From NCBI GenBank assembly GCA_001770235.1, contig MEQN01000070.1, positions 8,839 to 16,214 of the forward strand: 7,376 nucleotides of DNA, read 5' to 3'. Under the pieces are notes generated by a model. The model ran no database searches, was not told the DNA's origin, and saw nothing but the letters and a program-made list of their open reading frames with translations. Below, piece after piece: positions 1-6,789 of this stretch. How positions within the stretch are numbered: the stretch's first letter is position 1; each line of letters starts with the position of its first letter. The position numbers and the translations under genes are program-made. This DNA comes from Betaproteobacteria bacterium RBG_16_58_11. GTDB lineage: Bacteria; Pseudomonadota; Gammaproteobacteria; Burkholderiales; Thiobacteraceae.

Positions 1-757
1 TGGGCGGCTCTTTGCCGGTGAGCATCCTGGTCAATTGCTTGGCGCCGCCGGAGGGATATTTGGCCGGAACCACCACGACTTCGAAGTCCGTGCCCGCGCA
101 GGCGGCGCGCATGGCTTGGATCGCTTGCGGCTTGTTGTCTTCGATGCCGATCAGCACTTCGGTCGCGCCCAGCATGTGTTGCATGATCTTGGCGCCACTG
201 ATGATTTGCTCTGCGCGTTCGTGCATCAGCAGATCGTCGCAGGTGATCCACGGTTCGCATTCGGCGCCGTTCAGGATCAGCGTGGGGATGGCGGGGTGAC
301 GGCCGGGGTTGAGTTTGGCATGGCTGGGAAACACCGCGCCGCCCAGGCCGGCCAGCCCCATATCGCGCAGCCGGTTGCGCAATTCGCTCGGGTTTAGCGC
401 GGCATAATCGAGCGGCGTGCGTTCTACCCATTGTTCTTCGCCATCCGGCTCGATGCTGATGCACAGGTCGGGCAGGCCGGAGGGGTGGGGTACGGTCGCC
501 ATTTCAATCGCGCTGACCGTGCCCGAGGTCGGCGCATGCACCGCGCAGGAAATATAGCCGTCGGCTTGGCCGATCATTTGGCCTTTGAGCACACGCTCCC
601 CCACAGCCACGATGGGTTTGGCGCGGTTGCCGATGTGCTGGTGCATGGGCACGATCAGCCGCGCGGGCAAGGGCGCGGCGGCAATCGGCAGCGCGGCCGA
701 TTCGTCTTTGTGCTGCGCCGGGTGTACTCCGCCGTGAAATTCGAACAGTTTTCTCAT
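1..757 (-). CDS. rnfC: Electron transport complex subunit RnfC (RsxC), N-terminal 252 residues, cut by window edge
   Basis: This is the membrane-associated NADH-side subunit of the Rnf/Rsx complex, which couples electron transfer between NADH and ferredoxin to ion movement across the inner membrane. The visible protein starts MRKLFEFHGGVHP, a typical RnfC opening. It has a lipoyl-like N-terminal domain (around residues 35-105, with APTSGTVSAIE near 75-85). A glycine-rich GLAGLGGAVFPSHAKL stretch (about 134-149) follows, resembling the FMN/NADH-binding region of NuoF-type (Complex1_51K) proteins, and then NGAECEPWITCDD (163-175). The ferredoxin-like cluster motifs expected further on lie outside the window. 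The ATG at 757-755 is the natural family start, but no clear Shine-Dalgarno is visible. Only 11 bp separate the ATG from a repeat element that fills the gap to rnfB. In compact rnf operons the genes normally nearly touch, so this gap is unusual. The identification is secure. Confidence 0.95.
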   Translation of the reverse strand, partial: MRKLFEFHGGVHPAQHKDESAALPIAAAPLPARLIVPMHQHIGNRAKPIVAVGERVLKGQMIGQADGYISCAVHAPTSGTVSAIEMATVPHPSGLPDLCISIEPDGEEQWVERTPLDYAALNPSELRNRLRDMGLAGLGGAVFPSHAKLNPGRHPAIPTLILNGAECEPWITCDDLLMHERAEQIISGAKIMQHMLGATEVLIGIEDNKPQAIQAMRAACAGTDFEVVVVPAKYPSGGAKQLTRMLTGKEPP

Positions 758-768
758 TGAGTAAGATA

Positions 769-994
769 AAACTCGCGGAGCGAGCCTAAGTCCCTCTCTC
801 CCGCTTGCGGGACTGCGGAAGGGTCGCTGCCTGCGCCAAGACCGCCCGAAGGGCGAGCGTCTGGCGGCGTCCCCTTTACGGGGGTAAGCAGCGGGGTACC
901 CACCGGCGTCCTCCTTGCGGGGGAAGAGTTAGGAGAGAGGGAAACGGTCATGGCGAGTTTCATCATCTTGGGGGTAGCCTTTGCCATGACCGTT
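769..994. repeat. Palindromic dispersed repeat, copy 1 (between rnfB and rnfC), carrying a 110-bp insert
   Basis: This copy is related to the repeat at 2474-2587 in inverted orientation. It has three parts. Box A (about 769-790) is a small palindrome, ctcgcggagcgag. Box B is a CT/GA hairpin arm (792-811, and 927-941 on the far side). Box C is a perfect 12-bp inverted repeat, aacggtcatggc at 943-954 and its complement at 983-994. Unlike the other copy, box B is split by about 110 bp of GC-rich sequence bounded by the 8-bp direct repeat cttgcggg (804-811 and 914-921). That insert has its own small hairpins, such as cgcccgaagggcg near 843-855. The end of box C overlaps the rnfB stop codon, and box A ends 11 bp before the rnfC start. 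No credible gene lies inside. Whether it is a mobile element or an extragenic palindrome family cannot be told from two copies. Confidence 0.8.
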
Positions 995-1541
995 AGGTGC
1001 GTTTGATGGAATACACCGGGTATTTCCATTTCCAGGTTGAAATATCTTCCGTGAGCGGTGCCATGCTGATGCAATCCACCGGGCACGGCGCCACGCACAG
1101 TTCGCAGCCGGTGCATTCCGATTCGATCACCGTATGCATGTGCTTGGCCGCGCCCAGAATCGCGTCCACCGGGCAGGCTTGAATGCACAGCGTGCAGCCG
1201 ATGCAAATATCCTCATCGATCACCGCTACCGATTTCGGCTTGGTGACGCCATGTTCGGCGTTCAGCGGCTTAGGCTCGACGCCGAGCAATTCCGCCAGCT
1301 TGCGAATGCCTTCTTCACCACCCGGCGGGCATTGGTTGATATCCGCTTCGCCCGCCGCGATCGCGGTGGCGTAGGGTTTGCAGCCGGGGAAGCCGCATTG
1401 CCCGCACTGCGTCTGCGGCAGGATCGCATCGATCTTCTGCACCAGCGGGCTTTCCTCGACCTTGAATTTGATCGCGGCGAAGCCGAGCACCAAGCCCAGG
1501 AATAAGGCCAAGCCGGCCATGGCCAGCAGTGCGGTCAGCAT
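993..1541 (-). CDS. rnfB: Electron transport complex iron-sulfur subunit RnfB (RsxB)
   Basis: RnfB is the multi-cluster ferredoxin-like subunit that passes electrons within the Rnf complex. It is anchored by one N-terminal membrane helix (about residues 3-24) with the rest in the cytoplasm. After the helix comes the Fe-S domain CGQCGFPGC, with C46, C49, C54 and then C71 ligating a [4Fe-4S] cluster. Two classical ferredoxin motifs follow: [12 protein letters not shown] (C113, C116, C119, C123) and [12 protein letters not shown] (C143, C146, C149, C153). All expected cluster cysteines are present. At 182 residues it is slightly shorter than the E. coli protein (about 192). The C-terminus ends [10 protein letters not shown], and its TAA stop lies within the edge of the adjacent repeat, so the last residues may differ from the ancestral ones. 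The start at 1541 gives the usual hydrophobic N-terminus and lies 10 bp after the rnfA stop, consistent with co-transcription. Confidence 0.97.
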   Translation of the reverse strand: MLTALLAMAGLALFLGLVLGFAAIKFKVEESPLVQKIDAILPQTQCGQCGFPGCKPYATAIAAGEADINQCPPGGEEGIRKLAELLGVEPKPLNAEHGVTKPKSVAVIDEDICIGCTLCIQACPVDAILGAAKHMHTVIESECTGCELCVAPCPVDCISMAPLTEDISTWKWKYPVYSIKRT

Positions 1542-1551
1542 CGGACGGGAC

Positions 1552-2127
1552 TCATTTCACTAGTCCTGCGAAACCCATGAAGGCGATGCTCATCAAGCCG
1601 GCGGTGATCATGGCGATGGCCGTGCCGCGAAATGGCGGCGGAATATCCGCGCCTTCCAGCCGCTCGCGCATGCCGGCGAAAATGATCAGCACCATGGAAA
1701 AGCCCAATGCGCCGCCCAGTCCGATCAAGAGCGCCTCGACCAGATCATGCTGTTCCTGCACGATGAGCAGCGGAATCCCCAGCACCGCGCAGTTGGTGGT
1801 GATGAGCGGCAGGTAAATGCCCAACACTTGGTACAGCAGGGGAAATACCTTGTGCAAAACCATCTCGGTGAATTGCACGATGGCCGCGATCACCACGATG
1901 AAGGATAGGGTGCGCAGGTAAATCAGATCCGGCCCGAGCAGATATTTATCGACCAGGAAGCTGGCGCCGGAGCCGAGCGTGAGCACGAAAGCGGTGGCGG
2001 CGGCCATGCCGATCGAGGCCTCGAGCCGCTTCGACACGCCCATGAAGGGGCACAAGCCAAGAATGCGCACCAGTACGATGTTGTTCACGAACACCGTGCT
2101 GATGAGGATGAGCAGGTAGTTTTCCAT
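1552..2127 (-). CDS. rnfA: Electron transport complex membrane subunit RnfA (RsxA)
   Basis: RnfA is an integral inner-membrane subunit of the Rnf complex and a paralogue of RnfE. It forms part of the electron and ion path through the membrane. The 191-residue length matches the family (about 193 in E. coli). The protein is hydrophobic throughout, consistent with about six transmembrane helices. The hallmark motifs are present: [20 protein letters not shown] with C26, and [12 protein letters not shown] with C113. In family structures these two conserved cysteines, with their RnfE equivalents, bind an intramembrane [2Fe-2S] cluster. The C-terminal [23 protein letters not shown] is also typical. 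It is the first rnf gene visible on this strand, so the operon promoter should lie just upstream, in the 41 bp before the inverted-repeat element or in that element's end. Only a weak GAAG stands in for a ribosome-binding site, 9 nt before the ATG. Confidence 0.97.
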   Translation of the reverse strand: MENYLLILISTVFVNNIVLVRILGLCPFMGVSKRLEASIGMAAATAFVLTLGSGASFLVDKYLLGPDLIYLRTLSFIVVIAAIVQFTEMVLHKVFPLLYQVLGIYLPLITTNCAVLGIPLLIVQEQHDLVEALLIGLGGALGFSMVLIIFAGMRERLEGADIPPPFRGTAIAMITAGLMSIAFMGFAGLVK

Positions 2128-2152
2128 TGTTTAAGACTTCAGTAAATTCTGA

Positions 2153-2182
2153 ATTATCAGCCCCATACTAGTGTAGTGTTTC
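2153..2182 (-). promoter_or_regulatory. Possible rnfA promoter with -35 inside the element's terminal repeat
   Basis: On the minus strand, GATAAT (2158-2153) matches five of six bases of the -10 consensus. It is preceded after 18 bp by GAAACA (2182-2177), which matches half of the -35 consensus. That -35 candidate lies inside the terminal inverted repeat of the element at 2169-2437. The predicted start would leave a short leader of about 20 nt before the rnfA ATG. A small inverted repeat, ttcag-6-ctgaa (2138-2153), touches the -10. This is a motif match by eye only; the real promoter could be elsewhere. Confidence 0.3.
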
Positions 2183-2437
2183 ACTCTAAACGGTACTTTC
2201 AGCGAGTCCCTGAGCGGTCAGTCGCAAGGCGCGCTTGCGCGGGAATAGCCATTCTATTTCAAGCAAGCGCAACGAAGCGAATGGCCGCTCAGGGACTCGC
2301 CCGGAGGGAGCCCCCCAAAAGCGCCATGACCGCGTTGCGCCGCTTGGCAATAGAATGACTATTGCCTGCGCGCCGCGCCTTGTCCTGGCGTTTTTGGGAG
2401 GCTCTGAAAGCACCGTTTAGAGTGAAACACTACACTA
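2169..2437. mobile_element. MITE-like element, 269 bp, with long terminal inverted repeats and two internal hairpins
   Basis: The outer ends at 2169-2194 and 2412-2437 are perfect 26-bp inverted repeats. They extend to 34 bp with one mismatch (2169-2202 and 2404-2437). Both ends carry TA next to GTGTAGTGTTTCAC, which would fit a TA target duplication of the IS630/Tc1-mariner kind, although TA could simply be part of the repeat. Inside are two hairpins. Arm 1 (2202-2300) has a perfect 16-bp stem, and arm 2 (2308-2404) has a 19-bp stem with two mismatches. The arm tips are homologous to one another in inverted orientation (2225-2285 against the complement of 2325-2383). They share caaggcgcg, the attctatt tip and gcgcaacg. 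There is no transposase gene, so movement would need one supplied in trans. It occupies most of the 459-bp gap between ald and rnfA. Confidence 0.8.
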
Positions 2438-2438
2438 A

Positions 2439-2456
2439 CCCGCAACCCTGTGCGGG
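2439..2456. terminator. Small GC hairpin, weak terminator candidate
   Basis: This is a perfect 6-bp stem cccgca/tgcggg with a 6-nt loop, placed between the inverted-repeat element and repeat copy 2. Read on the minus strand it lies downstream of ald and is followed by a mildly T-rich stretch. No clean U-tract is seen in either direction, so termination here is only a possibility. Confidence 0.3.
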
Positions 2457-2473
2457 GCTTGGTTATTTAAGGC

Positions 2474-2587
2474 AACGGTCATGGCGATGGCCATCATAGC
2501 GAATAAAACCCGCTATGACCGTTTCCCTCTCTCCTAGCTCTCTCCCGCAAGCGGGGAGAGAGGGACTTAGACTCGCTGCGCGAGTTT
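2474..2587. repeat. Palindromic dispersed repeat, copy 2 (downstream of ald), uninterrupted form
   Basis: This is the inverted counterpart of the repeat at 769-994 without the 110-bp insert. Box C is aacggtcatggc at 2474-2485 facing gctatgaccgtt at 2512-2523 (11 of 12 pairs). Box B is the ctctctcccgcaagcgggga hairpin (about 2540-2563) beside a second CT-rich tract at 2525-2533. Box A is ctcgctgcgcgag (2572-2584). Its box A end begins on the last base of the ald stop codon. Flanking segments agree closely with copy 1 over box A, the CT arm and the accgtttccctctctcct stretch. The hairpin immediately after ald may help end or stabilise the ald transcript; that is inference. Confidence 0.8.
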
Positions 2588-3696
2588 CAATCAAGCAGCG
2601 ACTCAGCGCTGACGCAGGGCAGGCTCAAATCTTCGGCCAGGCCGGGATGCGTGACCTGGCCGCGAAAGAGTTGCAAGCCGCCGCGCAAACCGGGGTGCTC
2701 GCGCAGGGTGGCTTGCGGGTCTTGCGCCAGTTTGAGCAGAAAGGGGAGCGTGGCGTGGGTCAAGGCCTCGGTTGCGCTGGCAGCGACGGCAGACGGCATA
2801 TTGGTGACGCAATAATGCACCACGCCTTCTTCGATATAGGTGGGGTCGGTGTGCGTGGTTGGGCGCGAGGTTTCGGAAGAGCCGCCTTGATCGATGGCCA
2901 CATCCACCAGCACCGCGCCGCGTTTCATGCCGCGCACCATGTCGCGCGTGATCAGCTTCGGCGCGCGCTTGCCGGGAATATAGATCGAGCTCACCACCAG
3001 ATCGGCCTCGCGCGTGAGCTCGGCGATGGCCTGCGCTTCGGAATAGCGCGTCTTCAAGCGCGGGCCGAACACATCGTCCAAGTAACGCAGGCGTTGCAGA
3101 TTGATATCCATGATGGTGACGTCGGCGCCCAGCCCCATCGCCATGCGCGCCGCTTGCGTGCCGACGCTGCCGGCGCCGATCACCAGCACGCGGCCGGGGG
3201 CGACGCCGGGCACGCCGCCCAACAGCACGCCCGCGCCGCCGTTGGCCATGTGCAGAAAATATGCGCCGACGTGAATCGCGATGCGCCCGGCCACTTCCGA
3301 CATGGGAATCAGCAAGGGCAAACCGCCCGTGGCGTCCGTGACGGTTTCATAGGCTAGCGCGATGACTTTTTTATCGATCAGGGATTGGGTCAGCTCCAGC
3401 GAGGCGGCGAGATGCAAATAGCAGAACAGCACTTGATCTTCGTGTAGCCACGCGAGTTCGGCCGGCTGCGGCTCTTTTACTTTTACGATGAGTGGGCATT
3501 TATAGACTGTTTGCGCATCCGGCACGATGCGCGCGCCGGCTGCGACGTAATCGGCGTCGCTCATTCCGATCGCGCTACCGGCATTGGCTTGAACCTGCAC
3601 TTCGTGCCCGGCGTCGACCAGCGCATGCACGCCGGCCGGCGTGACGCCGACACGGAATTCGTGGTCTTTTATTTCTTTGGGGACGCCGATCAGCAT
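2587..3696 (-). CDS. ald: Alanine dehydrogenase
   Basis: This enzyme catalyses the reversible NAD-dependent oxidative deamination of L-alanine to pyruvate and ammonia in the cytoplasm, and so links amino-acid nitrogen with central carbon and NADH. The 369-residue length matches the family (about 371). The start MLIGVPKEIKDHEFRVGVTP is characteristic. By comparison with the M. tuberculosis enzyme, the substrate and catalytic residues correspond to R15, K74 (KVKEP), H95 (YLHLAAS) and D269 (VAIDQGG), all present. The Rossmann NAD site is VIGAGSVG (172-179), with D197 at the end of the second strand for the NAD ribose. SRPTTHTDPTY and CVTNMPSAVAASAT are further family signatures. It lies on the same strand as kup upstream, but an inverted-repeat element fills the 159-bp gap, so it may have its own promoter, which I could not identify. 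No strong ribosome-binding site precedes the ATG. Confidence 0.97.
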   Translation of the reverse strand: MLIGVPKEIKDHEFRVGVTPAGVHALVDAGHEVQVQANAGSAIGMSDADYVAAGARIVPDAQTVYKCPLIVKVKEPQPAELAWLHEDQVLFCYLHLAASLELTQSLIDKKVIALAYETVTDATGGLPLLIPMSEVAGRIAIHVGAYFLHMANGGAGVLLGGVPGVAPGRVLVIGAGSVGTQAARMAMGLGADVTIMDINLQRLRYLDDVFGPRLKTRYSEAQAIAELTREADLVVSSIYIPGKRAPKLITRDMVRGMKRGAVLVDVAIDQGGSSETSRPTTHTDPTYIEEGVVHYCVTNMPSAVAASATEALTHATLPFLLKLAQDPQATLREHPGLRGGLQLFRGQVTHPGLAEDLSLPCVSAESLLD

Positions 3697-3723
3697 TGGA
3701 GTTTGAAGTAAATTTGTAAAACC

Positions 3724-3850
3724 CTTTAGCCGCGAATTAACGCGAATTTACACGAATAAACAGCGGTCCTGGTGCTTAATCTTATGCCCTGATGCGATGA
3801 GTGTATGCGGTTTTAAATTCGCGCCCATTCGCGTTAATTCGCGGCTAAAG
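3724..3850. repeat. Inverted-repeat element with 10-bp phased units, between kup and ald
   Basis: The arms at 3724-3747 and 3827-3850 are perfect 24-bp inverted repeats, with weaker similarity continuing inward for about 13 bp. Each arm is made of consecutive 10-bp units of the form cgcgaattNa. On the left these are cgcgaattaa, cgcgaattta and cacgaataaa (3731-3760). On the right, read in complement, they are cgcgaattaa, cgcgaatggg and cgcgaattta. The 79-bp middle is unremarkable and non-coding. One end is 5 bp from the kup stop codon and touches a small AT palindrome, agatttTTTaaatct (3849-3863), which overlaps that stop. No target duplication is evident. It could be a mobile palindrome, a protein-binding array or a transcript-end structure; the sequence does not decide. 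Confidence 0.8.
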
Positions 3851-3855
3851 ATTTT

Positions 3856-5745
3856 TTAAATCTCAACCTGTGACCCCAGCTCGATCACCCGATTGGTCGG
3901 AATATGGAAGAAGCTCATCGCGCTTTCAGCGTTGCGCGCCATGCCGATGAAAAGATGTTCGCGCCACAGCGCCATGCCGGGCAAGCCGGTGGAGATGATG
4001 GTTTCGCGGCTCAAGAAAAACGAGGTTTGCATCATGTCGAATTCCAGGCCGAACTGCTTGCACAGGAGCAGGGCTTTGGGGATGTGCGGCGAATCCTTGA
4101 AGCCGTAATGCAAGTAGAGCCGATAAAAACCGCTGCCGAGATTTTCCACTTTCACGCGCTTGTTGGCGGAGATATAGGGTTCATCCTTGGTAACCACCGT
4201 GAGGAATACCACGCGCTCGTGCAGCACTTTGTTGTGCGCCAGATTGTGCAGCAGTGCATGCGGCACGCCTTCGCGGCTGGCGGTCATGAATACCGCCGTG
4301 CCGGCTACGCGTGCCGGGGGATGCGCCATGAGGCCTTGGATGAAGGGCTCCAAGGCGATGGCGCCGGTTTGCATGCGTTGCAACAGTATTTGACGCCCGC
4401 GCTTCCAGGTGGAGAGCAGCGTGAAGACGAGCAGGCCGATCATGAGCGGGAACCAGCCGCCCTGGAGCAGCTTGAGCGAGTTGGCGGCGAAGAAGGCCAA
4501 ATCCACGGCGAGGAAGGCGATGACCCCCATGAAAGCGATATAGCGGTTCCAGCGCCAGAGGGTGAGCACCACCACAAAACCCAGGATGGTGTCGATCACC
4601 ATGGTGCCGGTGACCGCGATGCCATAGGCCGCCGCCAAGTGGCTGGAGGATTGGAATCCCAGCACCAGAGCGATGATGCCGGCCAGCAGCGCCCAGTTGA
4701 TGAAGGGAATATAGATTTGCCCGATCTCATGCTCCGAGGTGTGAACGATCTGCATGCGCGGCAGGTAGCCCAACTGGATGGCTTGGCGCGTGACGGAGAA
4801 CGCGCCGGTGATCACCGCTTGCGAGGCGATCAGCGTCGCGGCGGTGGCGATGGCGATGAGCGGGAACAGCGCCCAAGCCGGCGCTTGAAGATAAAACGGG
4901 TTGGCGACAGCCGCCGGCTCGCGGATCAGCAGCGCCCCCTGGCCGAAATAATTGAGGAGCAGCGCCGGCAGCACGAAGCCGAACCAGGCATAGCGGATCG
5001 GAATGCGGCCGAAGTGGCCCATGTCGGCATACAGCGCCTCGGCGCCGGTGACCGCCAACACCACCGACCCCAGCACGAGAAAGCCATAACCCCCATTTTG
5101 GGCGAAGAAATTAAATGCGAAATGCGGGCTGACGGCGTACAGCACTTCCGGCGTGCGCATCACGTTATAGGCGCCCATCACCGCGAGCGTGACAAACCAC
5201 AGCGTCATGACCGGGCCGAACCAGGCGCCCACATGGCGAGTGCCTTTGCTCTGAATCGCGAACAGCAGCACCAGCACGATGAGCGAGATCGGTATCACCA
5301 GCGGCCCGAATGCGGGCGAGGCGACCTGCAAGCCTTCGATCGCGGACAGTACCGAGATCGCGGGCGTGATGATGCCGTCGCCGTAGAACAGCGAAGCGCC
5401 GAAGATGCCCAGCACCGCAAGCAGCCAGCCCTTGCGCGTGCTGGCCGGCGCCTTGCGCCCGACCAGCGCCATCAGCGCCATGATCCCGCCCTCGCCGTTG
5501 TTGTCGGCGCGCATGATGAACACCACATACTTGAGCGAGACGATGATGATGAGCGACCAGAACACCAGAGACAGAATGCCCAGCACGTTGTCCGGGGTGG
5601 TGGCGATGGGATGATGCCCGGCGAACACTTCCTTCATGGTGTACAGCGGGCTGGTGCCGATATCGCCGAATACTACGCCGACGGCGGCGAAGGCCAGGCC
5701 GGCTGTGCCTTGGCGTTGCGGGTCAGATTGTGGGGAGGGGGACAT
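3856..5745 (-). CDS. kup: Low-affinity potassium transporter Kup (TrkD family)
   Basis: This is an inner-membrane K+ uptake protein of the KUP/HAK/KT family, thought to work as a K+/H+ symporter. The 629 residues fit the bacterial family (E. coli Kup has 622). Family motifs are intact: GVVFGDIGTSPLYT (23-36) in the first helix, with D28 probably matching the transport-critical E. coli D23; RADNNGEGGIMAL (79-91); FYGDGIITPAISVLSAIEGL (119-138); and TGAEALYADMGHFG (232-245). Residues from about 14 to 446 form roughly twelve hydrophobic segments, and about 180 C-terminal residues form the soluble cytoplasmic domain. The ATG at 5745 gives a sensible short leader (MSPSPQSDPQ) before the first helix, but there is no Shine-Dalgarno. 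It starts 15 bp after the pyrD stop, so the pair is probably co-transcribed. A 616-codon open frame runs antisense across it and is judged spurious. Confidence 0.96.
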   Translation of the reverse strand: MSPSPQSDPQRQGTAGLAFAAVGVVFGDIGTSPLYTMKEVFAGHHPIATTPDNVLGILSLVFWSLIIIVSLKYVVFIMRADNNGEGGIMALMALVGRKAPASTRKGWLLAVLGIFGASLFYGDGIITPAISVLSAIEGLQVASPAFGPLVIPISLIVLVLLFAIQSKGTRHVGAWFGPVMTLWFVTLAVMGAYNVMRTPEVLYAVSPHFAFNFFAQNGGYGFLVLGSVVLAVTGAEALYADMGHFGRIPIRYAWFGFVLPALLLNYFGQGALLIREPAAVANPFYLQAPAWALFPLIAIATAATLIASQAVITGAFSVTRQAIQLGYLPRMQIVHTSEHEIGQIYIPFINWALLAGIIALVLGFQSSSHLAAAYGIAVTGTMVIDTILGFVVVLTLWRWNRYIAFMGVIAFLAVDLAFFAANSLKLLQGGWFPLMIGLLVFTLLSTWKRGRQILLQRMQTGAIALEPFIQGLMAHPPARVAGTAVFMTASREGVPHALLHNLAHNKVLHERVVFLTVVTKDEPYISANKRVKVENLGSGFYRLYLHYGFKDSPHIPKALLLCKQFGLEFDMMQTSFFLSRETIISTGLPGMALWREHLFIGMARNAESAMSFFHIPTNRVIELGSQVEI

Positions 5746-5760
5746 AGGGGTTAAGCAAAT

Positions 5761-6789
5761 TTAGGTTGATGTTGTGCATAGGGCTTGCAGCGCGTCTTTA
5801 ATTAAATCCGGGCCATGGTAAATCAAACCGGTATAAATCTGTACCAAGGAGGCGCCGGCGTCGATTTTTTCGCGTGCATCCGCGCCGCTCATAATACCGC
5901 CGACGCCGATGATGGGCAGGGCGCCATCGAGCTTTTGATGTAAGGCGCGGATCACGGCGGTGGATTTGGCTTTGAGCGGCGCACCGCTTAGGCCGCCGGT
6001 CTCCTCGGCATGCGCCAGCCCCGCGACGCCTTCGCGCCCGATCGTGGTGTTGGTCGCGATCACGGCGTCGATTTTGTGTTGCACCAAACGTTCGGCAATA
6101 GTTTTAATTTGCACATCGTCCAGATCGGGTGCGATTTTGAGCGCGAGCGGTACGTATTTGCCGTGCTGGTTGGCGAGTTGGGTTTGTTCCTGCTTCAAGC
6201 GTGCGAGCAGCGCATCGAGTTCGTCCGCCCCTTGCAAGGCGCGCAAATTCTGCGTGTTGGGCGAGGAGATGTTCACGGTGACATAGCTGGCGTGGGGATA
6301 GACCTTGCGCAGGCAGATCACGTAATCGTCGGCTGCGTGCTCGATCGGCGTATCGAAGTTCTTGCCGATATTGATGCCGAGCACGCCGCGGTAATTTGCA
6401 CGCTGCACATTTTCGATCAAATGATCGACGCCGTGATTGTTGAAGCCCATGCGGTTGATGATGGCGTTGGCTTCAGGCAGGCGGAATAAGCGCGGTTTGG
6501 CGTTGCCCGGTTGCGGGCGCGGCGTCACGGTGCCGATTTCGATAAAGCCGAAACCCAGCGCCGCCATGCCCTCGATGCATTCGCCGTTCTTGTCGAGACC
6601 GGCGGCCAAACCAAGCGGGTTGGGGAAGCTGATTCCCATCACCGTGCGCGGGGAACATGCGGGCAGGGTGGGCAGGGCGAGTCCCAGCAGCCCGGTGCGG
6701 GCGGCCCCGCTGAGGCCATGAATCGTGAGATCGTGCGCGGTCTCGGGATCGAGTGAGAATAGAAGCTGACGCGCTAGGCAATAAAACAT
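5761..6789 (-). CDS. pyrD: Dihydroorotate dehydrogenase (quinone), class 2
   Basis: This enzyme oxidises dihydroorotate to orotate, the fourth step of de novo pyrimidine synthesis, and passes electrons through FMN to the membrane quinone pool. At 342 residues it matches class 2 enzymes (E. coli 336). The N-terminal helix segment [20 protein letters not shown] is the membrane-associating extension that distinguishes class 2. Core motifs are [15 protein letters not shown] (FMN lysine K67), [19 protein letters not shown] (86-104), NRMGFNNHG (112-120), the catalytic-serine motif NISSPNT (173-179), LKIAPDLDD (217-225, K218), [10 protein letters not shown] (245-254), GGLSGAPL and [13 protein letters not shown] (293-305). 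The ATG at 6789 fits the family N-terminus. Upstream there is no Shine-Dalgarno, and a possible extended -10 (TGCTAAAAT, 6804-6796 on the minus strand) lies so close that the message might be leaderless. It is followed 15 bp later by kup. Confidence 0.97.
   Translation of the reverse strand: MFYCLARQLLFSLDPETAHDLTIHGLSGAARTGLLGLALPTLPACSPRTVMGISFPNPLGLAAGLDKNGECIEGMAALGFGFIEIGTVTPRPQPGNAKPRLFRLPEANAIINRMGFNNHGVDHLIENVQRANYRGVLGINIGKNFDTPIEHAADDYVICLRKVYPHASYVTVNISSPNTQNLRALQGADELDALLARLKQEQTQLANQHGKYVPLALKIAPDLDDVQIKTIAERLVQHKIDAVIATNTTIGREGVAGLAHAEETGGLSGAPLKAKSTAVIRALHQKLDGALPIIGVGGIMSGADAREKIDAGASLVQIYTGLIYHGPDLIKDALQALCTTST

Noticed and set aside
754..1206. 150-codon minus-strand frame spanning the end of rnfB and the repeat
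   Set aside because: It overlaps rnfB in another frame and its tail is translated repeat (MTVSLSPNSSPARR). There is no family resemblance or independent start signal.
2138..2160. Small inverted repeats ttcag-6-ctgaa and ctga-4-tcag upstream of rnfA as an operator
   Set aside because: Stems of 4-5 bp occur often by chance in AT-rich spacers and match no operator I recognise.
2186..2420. Short frames on both strands within the MITE-like element
   Set aside because: They translate hairpin sequence, have no ribosome-binding site, and arise on both strands as expected of a palindrome. None resembles a transposase.
2515..3357. 280-codon plus-strand frame opening MTVSLSPSSLPQAGREG
   Set aside because: It begins inside repeat copy 2 and then runs antisense through ald. 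The same MTVSLSP opening appears in copy 1 because the repeat itself carries it, so it is a repeat artefact rather than a gene.
3849..3863. AT palindrome over the kup stop as an intrinsic terminator
   Set aside because: The stem is all but AT-only and has no following U-tract on the minus strand, so it is too weak to call.
3904..5754. 616-codon open frame on the plus strand, antisense to almost all of kup
   Set aside because: Its product is low in hydrophobic residues and dominated by E, H, R, Q and D, matches no family I recognise, and mirrors the codon bias of the clear kup gene. Long antisense frames are common in GC-rich genes.
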